A stretch of DNA of 64,000 nt from Pokkaliibacter plantistimulans (GTDB lineage: Bacteria; Pseudomonadota; Gammaproteobacteria; Pseudomonadales; Balneatricaceae): positions 1,364,001 through 1,428,000 of the forward strand of contig NZ_CP177354.1 in assembly GCF_046844695.1 (NCBI RefSeq). The letters run 5' to 3'. Numbering within the stretch: position 1 is the first letter of the stretch; each line of letters opens with the position of its first letter. Position numbers and translations under genes: made by a program. The notes below the pieces were generated by a model, which worked only from the letters and a program-made list of their open reading frames with translations, searched no databases and was not told the DNA's origin. Positions 1-8,109 of the stretch are shown here, in pieces.

Positions 1-891
1 AAAGCTGAGGAAGACGATGGTCGTGATGAAGATAATCGGGAGCGTAATGGTAACCGGGCGCCCGGACGCGAGCTGAATCTGACCTGGGCGGCAGAGCCTG
101 GGCGTGACAACAGGATAGTCCAGGGTAGCTGGTGGAATGCTGGCGAGCAGCAGCGGCTGATTTCCATTGAAGAAGGCTTTGCCAAGCGTTATGGGCTCGA
201 ACTGGGTGATCAACTGACCTTCGACATTGCCGGTGAACCTGTGACCGCTAAGGTGAGCAGCGTGCGTAGTGTTGACTGGAACTCCTTCAATCCCAATTTC
301 TTCGTGATCTTCACACCCGGTAGTCTGACTGATTTTCCGGCGTCACTGATGACCAGCTTCTATGTACCGCCTGACCATGGCACCGAGATTACAGCGTTGA
401 GTAAACATGGCACCGAGATTACAGCGTTGAGTAAAACCTGGCCGAACATAACCCTGATTGGGGTGGAAGCATTACTGGGACAGTTACGTGACATCCTTAC
501 GCAGCTGACGGAAGCCGTGCAGTATCTGTTTATCTTTGTCTTGCTGGCCGCATGGCTGGTGCTGGTGGCCGTCATTCAGATCAGCTTGCCGGAGCGGCGG
601 CGTGAGGCTGCATTGCTGCATACACTGGGGGTTGCCAGACAACGCTTACGCCAGCGTCAGCGGCAGGAGCTGTTATTACTGGGTGCCGTTGCTGGCGCCT
701 TGGGAGCCATTGGCTGTACGGTGCTGGGCTGGGTGGTGTTTACCCGTGTGCTGGAGCTACCGTTCGCCGGGCCCTGGTGGCTGCTTGGCTGGCCGCCTTT
801 GTTCGCTGTTGTGGTGGCCCTGCCGGGGCTATGGATGTTGCGGCAAATCGGTCGTGAGCCACCGTTGCAGGCGTTACGCAGATTACTGTAG
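1..891 (+). CDS. FtsX-like ABC transporter permease (YbbP-type), C-terminal part
   Basis: The reading frame is open from base 1 and the beginning lies outside the window. The visible 296 residues match the end of the large MacB/FtsX-type permeases of the YbbP group, which pair with a YbbA-type ATPase and are thought to act on lipids or lipoproteins in the inner membrane. The periplasmic part contains the family-like stretch GSWWNAGEQQRLISIEEGFA, then SVDWNSFNPNFFV. Three hydrophobic segments follow, roughly at 525-600, 660-745 and 775-850, ending in a short basic tail, which is the usual FtsX C-terminus. The first 30 residues are very rich in D, E, R and N, probably a variable loop. An exact 30-bp duplication adds ten residues before the first of these membrane segments (separate entry). 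Family certain; individual substrate unknown. Confidence 0.85.
   Translation, partial: KAEEDDGRDEDNRERNGNRAPGRELNLTWAAEPGRDNRIVQGSWWNAGEQQRLISIEEGFAKRYGLELGDQLTFDIAGEPVTAKVSSVRSVDWNSFNPNFFVIFTPGSLTDFPASLMTSFYVPPDHGTEITALSKHGTEITALSKTWPNITLIGVEALLGQLRDILTQLTEAVQYLFIFVLLAAWLVLVAVIQISLPERRREAALLHTLGVARQRLRQRQRQELLLLGAVAGALGAIGCTVLGWVVFTRVLELPFAGPWWLLGWPPLFAVVVALPGLWMLRQIGREPPLQALRRLL
376..435 (+). repeat. Perfect 30-bp in-frame tandem duplication
   Basis: Two identical adjacent 30-base copies (376-405 and 406-435) encode HGTEITALSK twice, inside the periplasmic loop of the permease. The reading frame is kept and there is no mismatch between the copies, so the duplication is either very recent or an assembly artefact. 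Confidence 0.95.
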
Positions 892-1422
892 CGATTGGCT
901 TTTGACCTGGCATAGCCAATATCCGTACTGGCCTGGGAGGTTATCCGTTTGCTTTCCAGGCCCTCTGCCAAAGATAAAGACGGCTACTGCATCTGGCGGT
1001 ACTGCTTCTTTTTCATTCACATGTTCCGGTAATTTTTTCGGATCCATGCTCCCTGTTGACCCTCCAGATCTGTCATTGACGTGCTGTTGGCAAAGCATGT
1101 TTTTGCTCTCAATTGGCGCATGCTTTTGACCGTATGGTCAGTTTTAGACCTTTCGTATCATTTAATACTTTATTTAATTGAAAAATATGCGGAAAATCTG
1201 CCGCCCCGATTGGCACCGATATTGCCCATCCCAAAACTCCGATGAGCAAGCCGGGCTGTTGACAGGTGGTTGACCTGTTCCGCTCAGAGCGTCGCTGACT
1301 TCACTCCACGGGATCCAGAAGTTGGCATGCAAGACGCCGTTGCAGGGAAGTACCGCGGTTATGCCAGCCATCGGATGAGATTTCCCTGTTTACCCCTTCA
1401 AGTTGTAGAGCGGAAAAAGTAG
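892..1422. other. 531-bp intergenic region upstream of the Tsx-like porin
   Basis: No convincing gene is seen. A frame running from the preceding gene to 1129 has W/C/R-rich composition and is a shadow. An A/T-rich patch at about 1143-1195 could hold the porin promoter. Two short palindromes stand out: TGACC-GTAT-GGTCA at 1127-1140 and ACAGGT-ggttg-ACCTGT at 1262-1278. Either could be a regulator site, but I cannot name the protein. No rho-independent terminator is evident for the permease. Confidence 0.4.
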
Positions 1423-2304
1423 ATGATGAGCGTTGAGAGCAAACTCAAGACCGTCGCCGTGGCGGTGACCACTCTGGCTGGACTCAGTGCCGGTGCGGCA
1501 CAGGCAGCCGCTAACAATGCCAGCTGGTTTGCCCAGGATCTGACCCTGATCCACAGTCACAATATCAAGTTCAGCCCTCGCCCCAACTCCGATACCTATC
1601 TGGAGTATGAGTACGTTGGTCGTCAGGGGCCGGTTGAGCTGTATGGTTATGTTGACGTACCCAAGGTGCTGGGCGACAGCAGCCATGGCAGCAAGTATGA
1701 CACCGGCGTGTGGGATGATGGCTCACCGGTATTCATGGAGCACGAGCCCCGTATCTCCATCGACAGCCTGACCGGTAAAGACCTGAGCTTTGGTCCTTTC
1801 AAAGAGTGGTACGTGGCGTTTGACTGGATTTATGACAACGGCGATAACCGTGCCTCACGTCAGAACACCCTGTATGCCGGTATCGGTACCGACATCGATA
1901 CCCATTCACCGCTGATGCTGTCAGCCAACGTTTATGCCCGTCGTCAGTGGGAAAACTACGGCGCTGCCAACGAGAATTCATGGGACGGCTACCGCCTGAA
2001 CCTCAAATACATCCTGCCCCTGAACCAGATTGCAGAAGGCCTGACCTACATCGGCTTCACCAACTATGACTTTGATTCTGATCTGGGTGAGCTGTCAGGG
2101 CCTGACCGTACCAACAACGCACTGGTTTCGACCAACGTACTGCACTACAAGATCAATCCCAAGGTGCACGTGATGGCTGTGGCGCGTTACTTCCACAACG
2201 GTGGCCAGTGGAAAGACGGCCAGACGCTGAACTGGGGCGACGGCAACTTCGCTGCCAATTCCAATGGCTGGGGAACCTATTTCGGTATCGGTTACGATTT
2301 CTGA
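1423..2304 (+). CDS. tsx: Tsx-family nucleoside-specific outer membrane channel
   Basis: The 293-residue product is the length of Escherichia coli Tsx, an outer membrane beta-barrel that passes nucleosides. It has a signal peptide of about 27 residues ending ...GAAQAA. The mature protein opens with SWFAQDLTLIHSHNIKFSP and later has EYEYVGRQGPVELYGYVD and GPFKEWYVAFDWIYDN, all in the style of the family. It ends in phenylalanine (GIGYDF), the terminal aromatic residue needed for barrel assembly. Two adjacent ATG codons (1423, 1426) follow a weak purine stretch (ggaaaaag), so the start is uncertain by one codon. It is monocistronic and bounded downstream by a strong terminator. Tsx proteins also serve as phage and colicin receptors; nothing in the sequence shows which substrate this one prefers. 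Confidence 0.88.
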   Translation: MMSVESKLKTVAVAVTTLAGLSAGAAQAAANNASWFAQDLTLIHSHNIKFSPRPNSDTYLEYEYVGRQGPVELYGYVDVPKVLGDSSHGSKYDTGVWDDGSPVFMEHEPRISIDSLTGKDLSFGPFKEWYVAFDWIYDNGDNRASRQNTLYAGIGTDIDTHSPLMLSANVYARRQWENYGAANENSWDGYRLNLKYILPLNQIAEGLTYIGFTNYDFDSDLGELSGPDRTNNALVSTNVLHYKINPKVHVMAVARYFHNGGQWKDGQTLNWGDGNFAANSNGWGTYFGIGYDF

Positions 2305-2391
2305 TCGGTTACCGGGACGTATGGCTGTGTAGCCGCCACTTGGTACGCTGAATTCAGGCACAGTTCGCCCAGTGGTAAAACTGCCAGAGAC

Positions 2392-2428
2392 AAAGCCCGC
2401 CTGCTGAGCATTCAGCAGGCGGGCTTTT
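2392..2428. terminator. Rho-independent terminator between tsx and envZ
   Basis: A 15-bp perfect stem (AAAGCCCGCCTGCTG paired with CAGCAGGCGGGCTTT) is followed on the plus strand by a T-rich tail (TTTTCATTTTTA). It lies between convergent genes and can serve both. Confidence 0.9.
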
Positions 2429-2463
2429 CATTTTTACGAGCATCTATTCAGCGGTTGCTATGA

Positions 2464-3798
2464 TCAGCTCTGCGGAGCAGGGAGTGCCTCAGTGTCGGGA
2501 GACTCGGCCAGCAGCGACAGCTGCATCATGGTGCCTCCTGCTGGGTTGTCGAGGACGGCCAGATGCCAGTTATACATTTCACACAGCTGTGCAACGATGG
2601 CCAGCCCCAGGCCGCTGCCGCCGGTATGCTTGTTACGCGATGCTTCCAGTCGATAGAAGGGCTCAAAGATCTTGGCCTTGGCTTCTGCAGGAATACCGGG
2701 ACCACGGTCAAGAACGGTCAGTGTTATCTGCGGGCCTTGCATGGTGACCTCCAGCGTAACAGGGCCCGGTGCACTGTAGCGCAGGGCATTCTCGATCAGG
2801 TTGGTCAGTACCCGCTTTAGCGCCAGCGGCGGCAGCATCAGCTTTTCCGGCAGTGCGGTCAGGCGAATCAGGCGAAGACGGTCGTTCTGGAAGCTGTTGA
2901 CCAGATCGGTAAGCCAGGGGCCGGGCGGCAAGGCCTCCAACGGGGCCTGTTCCATTCCCCGTGACAGTGCCAGGGTATCGCCAATCAGGGTATCCATTTC
3001 TGTCAGGTTACGCTTCAGGCGCTCAACCAGCTCATCATTGCTGCCGTCATCCAGCAGTTCTATGGCCATCTGCATCCGCGCGATGGGGGTCCTGAGGTCA
3101 TGAGAGATACCGGCGAGCAGGGTGGTGCGATGTTCCAGCAGCTCGCGTACTTCTTTTCCCATCTTGTTGAAGCTGCGGGCCAGCACGGCCATTTCCTCAG
3201 GGCCAGTCTCGTCCAGCGGCTCGAAGTTGAGCCCCTTACCGATACGTCGTGCGGCTCTGGATGCCGCCACCAGTGGGCGGGTGATACGACTGACAATGGT
3301 CAGCGAAGTAATCAGTACCAGCAGCGAAGCAAAGGTCAGGATCAGAATGGCGGCGATGGGAATGGGGAACGCCCGTCGCTCGCGGGCAAAGCCGATATAT
3401 ACCGTGCCGGTAGGCAGGTCGAAGGATGCCCAGACCAGGTTGTTGTCGTCTTTGTCCAGCCGCAGGCGGATGTCGGTTTCCAGACGCCGGGCCAGTGCTG
3501 CCGTAAGCATGTCCAGGAACATGTTGGACTTGAGCAGCGGGCGGGTGGTCGGTGGCGTTTTGGTCAGCAGCAGCAGATGTTGCCCTGCCAGCTCCAGCTG
3601 ATAGTAGCTGCGTGCATAGGGCGGCAGTTCCACCCAGGTTTCCGCAGCCAGCTTCATCAACGCTGCCTGATCATCTGCCGATTGGCGGGCAACCGGCAAA
3701 ATGATGAACTGGGTAACAATCAGGGTGTAACACAGCAAAACGGCCAAGACGGTCAAGGCCAGTATCAGCCACGTCTTGGCCAGGAGGGATCGAAACAT
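2464..3798 (-). CDS. envZ: Osmosensor-type histidine kinase EnvZ
   Basis: Inner-membrane sensor kinase that phosphorylates and dephosphorylates OmpR. Of 444 residues (E. coli EnvZ 450), residues 8-32 form the first membrane helix, about 33-145 the periplasmic sensor, 146-170 the second helix and about 171-222 the HAMP linker. The phosphoacceptor is His233 in GISHDLRTPIARMQ. The ATPase domain shows the N box (NLIENALRYS), the G1 box (DRGPGIP) and the G2 box (GGSGLGLAI). It lies 17 bases downstream of ompR on the same strand, the classic ompR-envZ operon. In pseudomonads the equivalent pair is AmgR-AmgS, which answers cell-envelope and aminoglycoside stress, so the real signal here may be envelope damage instead of osmolarity. 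Confidence 0.93.
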   Translation of the reverse strand: MFRSLLAKTWLILALTVLAVLLCYTLIVTQFIILPVARQSADDQAALMKLAAETWVELPPYARSYYQLELAGQHLLLLTKTPPTTRPLLKSNMFLDMLTAALARRLETDIRLRLDKDDNNLVWASFDLPTGTVYIGFARERRAFPIPIAAILILTFASLLVLITSLTIVSRITRPLVAASRAARRIGKGLNFEPLDETGPEEMAVLARSFNKMGKEVRELLEHRTTLLAGISHDLRTPIARMQMAIELLDDGSNDELVERLKRNLTEMDTLIGDTLALSRGMEQAPLEALPPGPWLTDLVNSFQNDRLRLIRLTALPEKLMLPPLALKRVLTNLIENALRYSAPGPVTLEVTMQGPQITLTVLDRGPGIPAEAKAKIFEPFYRLEASRNKHTGGSGLGLAIVAQLCEMYNWHLAVLDNPAGGTMMQLSLLAESPDTEALPAPQS

Positions 3799-3815
3799 TA
3801 CTGTGCTCTAGCCTG

Positions 3816-4526
3816 TCAGCCTTCTGGATTCGGTACGAACAGATAGCCTTTGCCCCAGATGGTCTGGATATGGTGCGGTGAACCCTCGGCTTTTTCCAGC
3901 TTGGCACGCAGGCGAGTGACGCGAACGTCGATGCTGCGATCGAAGGGAGAACGGTCATAACCTTTCAGCTTGGATACCAGCATATCGCGGTTCAGCACCT
4001 GATTCGGATGCTGTACCAGTATTTCCAGCAGCTCATACTCGCTGGTGGTGAGGTGCAGCAGCTCGCCTTTGTGAGTCAGCTGATGGCGCTGGGTATCCAG
4101 CACAAAGTCGCCGAACGAGAAGCGCTGGGTGCTGCCTTCATTCTCTTGCTGCTGACCGGGGCGACGCATCACTGCCCGAACACGGGCCAGCAGTTCACGC
4201 GGGTTGAAGGGTTTTGACAGGTAGTCATCAGCACCGACTTCCAGGCCCACGATGCGATCAACGTCTTCGCCCTTGGCAGACAGCATGATGATAGGAATAT
4301 TGTTGTGGCTCGCCTTCAGGCGCTTGGCAACGGAGAGACCATCTTCGCCGGGCATCATCAGATCCAGGATCAGCAGCTCCGGAGTGGTTTCCAGCAATAC
4401 CTTATCCATGGCGGGTGCGCCGTCCACGCAGATGACCTGAAAGTCATGGTTCATCAGATAACGGCTTACCAGCTCACGCAATTCGGCATCATCATCAACC
4501 AGGAGAATCGTCGGCTTATTACTCAT
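3816..4526 (-). CDS. ompR: Response regulator OmpR
   Basis: Cytoplasmic DNA-binding regulator, 236 residues. The receiver domain (1-120) has the acidic pocket DDD at 11-13, the phosphoacceptor Asp55 in LILDLMMPGEDG and the conserved lysine in YLSKPFNP. The winged-helix domain (about 135-232) has YELLEILVQHPNQVLNRDML, SIDVRVTRLRAKLE and the end motif TIWGKGYLFVP, all diagnostic of the OmpR/PhoB type and particularly OmpR itself. It precedes envZ in the same operon. The 302-bp divergent region upstream contains several TGTAA motifs that could be self-binding sites (see finding). Confidence 0.95.
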   Translation of the reverse strand: MSNKPTILLVDDDAELRELVSRYLMNHDFQVICVDGAPAMDKVLLETTPELLILDLMMPGEDGLSVAKRLKASHNNIPIIMLSAKGEDVDRIVGLEVGADDYLSKPFNPRELLARVRAVMRRPGQQQENEGSTQRFSFGDFVLDTQRHQLTHKGELLHLTTSEYELLEILVQHPNQVLNRDMLVSKLKGYDRSPFDRSIDVRVTRLRAKLEKAEGSPHHIQTIWGKGYLFVPNPEG

Positions 4527-4828
4527 AGTGGTGCATTCTCTAAAGACGGTTGAAAAAGATAATAATGGCTTCTGTAAATGTTTCTAGGGTAGCTGTCTTT
4601 TGCTGTGTATCACAGTGTAACCTATAAAATGTAAACTTCAGTTACTCTGTTTCAGGCGTCGCCGAATTAATTGCAGGCTCGCGCAGAAGTGTTTCAATCC
4701 ATATTCCAAACGCTATCTTGGAAACACATTTTAGTTGGTATCCGGAGCAATCTCAGGTTCTTTGTACAAGAATTTGAGAGCGCATTTAGCTAGCGTATTC
4801 CTTCAGTTGGCTGATAGGCATTGATGCC
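4527..4828. promoter_or_regulatory. Divergent promoter region between ompR and the EAL gene
   Basis: This 302-bp A/T-rich region must hold both promoters. TGTAA-type motifs occur at 4573-4579, 4616-4622 and 4630-4636, with GTTAC near 4641, next to a TATAAA box at 4623-4628. Spacing and identity of real sites cannot be fixed by eye. Confidence 0.4.
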
Positions 4829-7612
4829 ATGTTCAATGGGTTATTTAACCGCGTTATTCGTTCTTCCCCCTGGCATCTGGCTTTACTGGCCGGGGCGGGT
4901 GTTCAGATTCTCTTTCTGATCTGTCTGAGCTGGCTCTACGTGAAAGCATCGGATGAGCAGTTCAATACCATCCGTATGGATGTCGCCAGGCTGTCTTCGG
5001 TGATTGCGCAGGAGGTGGATGGTGACTTGCACCAGCAGCTTACTTCCACCGTGCAGACCGGATCTCCCCTCTATCGTCAGGTCATCGCGCCATTGCTCAG
5101 GGCGCATAAGATCATGCCGGACGTGTATTACCTCTACACCATGGTGAGAAAAAACGGCTCCCTGTATTTCGTACTGGACACCGCTGTTTATGCCGATGAG
5201 CTGGATTCGCCTTACAAGTTGCGAGACAGCAAGGTGATGGAGCGTTTCGATACCGTTAATCCGGAAGATCAGGCCATGTTTGCCGCGATCGACTCGGGGG
5301 AACCCTATGTGTACCGTACGCCATACAGCGACCCCTTCGGCACCTTTATCAGTGGCATGGCTCCGATCAAGAACAGCAAAGGCCAGGTGGTCGCCATGCT
5401 CGGGATGGATATCAGCGCGGATGAGCTGGCGCGACGCATGATCCGGATCAAACAGGCCTACTACAGTTCACTGGGAATTTCTGTCCTGCTCAGTTTGCTG
5501 GTCATGCTGTTTACCTACCGTGCCCGTCATACCGCCGCCAAGCTGGAAAACGAAAGGATGCAGAGCGAGCAGAGTGCCCAACAGCATGCCCGTCGCACTG
5601 AGCTGATCATCAACAGCATCATGGATGGTGTGCTGGGGCTGGGCCGCAATGGCGATATTCTCACCATGAGTTCTGTTGCGGCAGACATCTGGCAAGTGGA
5701 TACCGAACAGTACCTCAATCGTTCCTTTTGTGAGTTGCTGGACGGGCCCGATCAGCCCGCAATTCTGGCGGCGATTGAGCAGGCCGACAAAGGTCAGCAT
5801 TCCCAGTTGCAGGTGCAGGGCGTGCGCGAGGGCGAGGCATTCCCGATGCGCTTGGTGATCAGCCCCGGTCTGGAAGGGGAGGATGCACGTTATGTGGTGA
5901 CCGCACGTGATCTGAGCCGGGATATGGCACTGGAGGATGATCTGCATCTTGCCGCGCAGGTGTTTTCCAACATGAATGATGCGGTGGTCATTACCGATGC
6001 GCGCGGCATCATCCTGATGGTCAATGACGCCTTCTCACGAATTACCGGTTACAGCAGCGACGAGGTAAAAGGTCGATCTTCGCAGATACTGCAGTCTGAT
6101 CGACAGGACAGCCGCTTCTATCTGGCGATGTGGCAGCGTATCGAACAGACCGGGCAATGGCAGGGCGAGTTATACAACCGTCGTAAGAATGGTGAGATCT
6201 ACCCGCTTGCACTGTCGGTAAAGGCGCTGCGTGATCGTCACGGCCAGCTGGCGCGAATGGTCAACGTGTTCACCGATATCACCCTGCGCAAGGAGCAGGA
6301 GCAACGCCTGCATGATCTGGCCAACAAGGATGCACTCACCGGGTTGCCCAACCGCGCTACCTTTGCCAGCAATTTCGAGCAGCTGTTGGCAGACTCCCGT
6401 CGTCATGGTCAGGGTATTGCGTTGTTGCTGCTGGATGTGGATGGCTTCAAACGTATCAATGAGACTCTGGGACATGCGCAGGGGGATCAGTTACTGAAGC
6501 AGCTGGCAGAGCGTCTGCAGACACTGGTGGTGGACCACCTGTCACTGGCGCGTATGAGCGGTGATCGTTTTGCCCTGCTGATGCCGACACAGGAACCCAC
6601 AGACGTCTTGCCGCTGGTCAATCGTATTCTGGCCGAAGAAAAGCAGCCCTATCTGTTGAATGAACAGGAAGTCACCGTTTCAGTCAGCGTTGGCATCAGT
6701 CGTTATCCTAATGATGGACAGGATCGTGAAACGCTCTACAAACAGGCCGATATTGCTCTCTTTGAAGCTAAATCCGCCGGTAGCAACAGTTATCAGTTTT
6801 TCACCACCGCCATGCATGTGCGTGCCATGGAACGCATGACCCTTGAGGCGCAGTTGCACCATGCTCTGGCCCGGCATGAGATGCGGCTGGTTTATCAACC
6901 TCAGGTGTGCATTCGCAATGGTCGTTTGATGGCCATGGAGGCGCTGCTGCGTTGGGCCCATCCTGAATGGGGCGACATCGAGCCAGAGCGCTTTATCCCG
7001 GTGGCAGAGGAGTCCGGAGTGATCAATGCACTGATGAGCTGGACTCTGGAACAGGTATGTTTGCAGCTGCACGAGTGGGACGAGCGCAATATCAGGATTC
7101 CACGGGTCAGCATCAATCTCTCTGCACGGCAGTTTATTCAGCGCGGGCAGTTGCAGAAGATGCTGGCCGCCGCACTGGAGCGACACGGTTTGCAGGCCGA
7201 GCGTCTGGAACTGGAAGTGAAGGAGTCGTTGCTGACCGATGCAGCCCCGAATGTGCAGTCGACCCTGCAGGAGATCAAGGCATTGGGGGTGCAACTGCTG
7301 ATTGATGACTTCGGTACTGGTCAGGCCTCACTGCATGACTTGCAGCAGCTGTCACTGCAACGCCTGAAGATCGATCAGTCGCTGATTGAAAAGGTCATGG
7401 TAGACAGCAAAACCCAGAGCATGATCAAGGCTATTGTGCAGATGGGCCATGCCCTGGGTATCAAAGTGATAGCTGAAGGCGTGGAGACGGCTGAACAGCT
7501 GATCACCTTGCAGCAATACGAATGTGATGGTGTGCAGGGGTTTCTGTACTCGCCACCGATGGAAGGCACAGAAGTCGAAAGCTTCTATCAGCAATTCCAG
7601 CTGGCGGTCTAG
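4829..7612 (+). CDS. Membrane PAS-PAS-GGDEF-EAL protein; probable c-di-GMP phosphodiesterase with a degenerate cyclase domain
   Basis: A 927-residue signalling protein. A membrane helix at about 14-38, a periplasmic Cache-like sensor (about 45-208) and a second helix (about 211-228) are followed by two PAS domains (about 250-365 and 378-490; the second has NMNDAVVITDARGIILMVND), a GGDEF domain (about 495-660) and an EAL domain (about 675-925). The cyclase signature is SGDRF at 577-581 where GGDEF is expected, and no RxxD inhibitory site is seen before it, so synthesis of c-di-GMP is unlikely. The EAL domain keeps the core: E704 in MEALLRW, NLSARQ, ELEVKES, LLIDDFGTG, LKIDQS and VIAEGVE. Phosphodiesterase activity is therefore predicted. 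Divergent from ompR; no operon partner. Confidence 0.88.
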   Translation: MFNGLFNRVIRSSPWHLALLAGAGVQILFLICLSWLYVKASDEQFNTIRMDVARLSSVIAQEVDGDLHQQLTSTVQTGSPLYRQVIAPLLRAHKIMPDVYYLYTMVRKNGSLYFVLDTAVYADELDSPYKLRDSKVMERFDTVNPEDQAMFAAIDSGEPYVYRTPYSDPFGTFISGMAPIKNSKGQVVAMLGMDISADELARRMIRIKQAYYSSLGISVLLSLLVMLFTYRARHTAAKLENERMQSEQSAQQHARRTELIINSIMDGVLGLGRNGDILTMSSVAADIWQVDTEQYLNRSFCELLDGPDQPAILAAIEQADKGQHSQLQVQGVREGEAFPMRLVISPGLEGEDARYVVTARDLSRDMALEDDLHLAAQVFSNMNDAVVITDARGIILMVNDAFSRITGYSSDEVKGRSSQILQSDRQDSRFYLAMWQRIEQTGQWQGELYNRRKNGEIYPLALSVKALRDRHGQLARMVNVFTDITLRKEQEQRLHDLANKDALTGLPNRATFASNFEQLLADSRRHGQGIALLLLDVDGFKRINETLGHAQGDQLLKQLAERLQTLVVDHLSLARMSGDRFALLMPTQEPTDVLPLVNRILAEEKQPYLLNEQEVTVSVSVGISRYPNDGQDRETLYKQADIALFEAKSAGSNSYQFFTTAMHVRAMERMTLEAQLHHALARHEMRLVYQPQVCIRNGRLMAMEALLRWAHPEWGDIEPERFIPVAEESGVINALMSWTLEQVCLQLHEWDERNIRIPRVSINLSARQFIQRGQLQKMLAAALERHGLQAERLELEVKESLLTDAAPNVQSTLQEIKALGVQLLIDDFGTGQASLHDLQQLSLQRLKIDQSLIEKVMVDSKTQSMIKAIVQMGHALGIKVIAEGVETAEQLITLQQYECDGVQGFLYSPPMEGTEVESFYQQFQLAV

Positions 7613-7631
7613 TTTCCCTCATAAATGCTTC

Positions 7632-7668
7632 GCCACTGCCTGAGCCTGTTCTTAGCTCACGCAGTGGC
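7632..7668. terminator. Hairpin between convergent EAL gene and dgkA
   Basis: GCCACTGC and GCAGTGGC (8 bp), extended after a single mismatch by TGAGC/GCTCA, form a stem-loop between two convergent genes. There is no clear T tract on either side, so it is a likely but not certain terminator. Confidence 0.5.
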
Positions 7669-7676
7669 TTCGGCTA

Positions 7677-8048
7677 TCAGCCAAACAACTTCAGATACAA
7701 ACAACTTCCCCACACGCAGGCCGCCAGAAACAGGCTGAGAAAGACTGCTGCCGACCCCATGTCCTTGGCCTGCCCAGACAACGGGTGAAGCTCTTCGCCA
7801 ATGCGATCCACAACGGCTTCGATGGCCGAGTTCAATAATTCACAGATCAGAATCAGTAACAGGCTGGTTGCCAGCAACAGCCACATCACCAGACTATCGG
7901 CCAGCCACCAGGAAAAGGGCATCAGTACCAGGCACAGGCCCAGTTCTTGACGGAATGCGGCCTCCTGTCTGAAGGTCTGTCGCAGGCCCTGCCAGGAGTA
8001 GCCTGCGGCGCGGATAACGCGGGTCATCCCGCGGTGTTTGTTAGCCAT
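7677..8048 (-). CDS. dgkA: Diacylglycerol kinase
   Basis: Small inner-membrane enzyme (123 residues; E. coli 122) that phosphorylates diacylglycerol to phosphatidate, recycling the lipid released during osmoregulated glucan or LPS modification. Three hydrophobic helices are visible at about 34-50, 53-70 and 97-119. The family signature ELLNSAIEAVVDRIG with its catalytic glutamate lies at the second helix, followed by SGQAKDMGSAAV. An amphipathic N-terminus (RVIRAAGYSWQGLR) is typical. It is transcribed divergently from tex with 61 bases between the starts. Confidence 0.95.
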   Translation of the reverse strand: MANKHRGMTRVIRAAGYSWQGLRQTFRQEAAFRQELGLCLVLMPFSWWLADSLVMWLLLATSLLLILICELLNSAIEAVVDRIGEELHPLSGQAKDMGSAAVFLSLFLAACVWGSCLYLKLFG

Positions 8049-8109
8049 GGAAAAGACTCATGTTATGCTCGTTGCCATCTGATTCTGCTGAAGTTGAACT
8101 GTATAGCCT

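Noticed and set aside
536..1129. 197-codon plus-strand frame overlapping the end of the permease
   Set aside because: Composition is rich in W, C and R, it lies in another frame of a confident gene for most of its length, and it has no recognisable domain.
3100..3846. 248-codon frame opposite envZ
   Set aside because: Fully antisense to a gene with clear kinase motifs; Q/G/R-rich shadow of codon bias.
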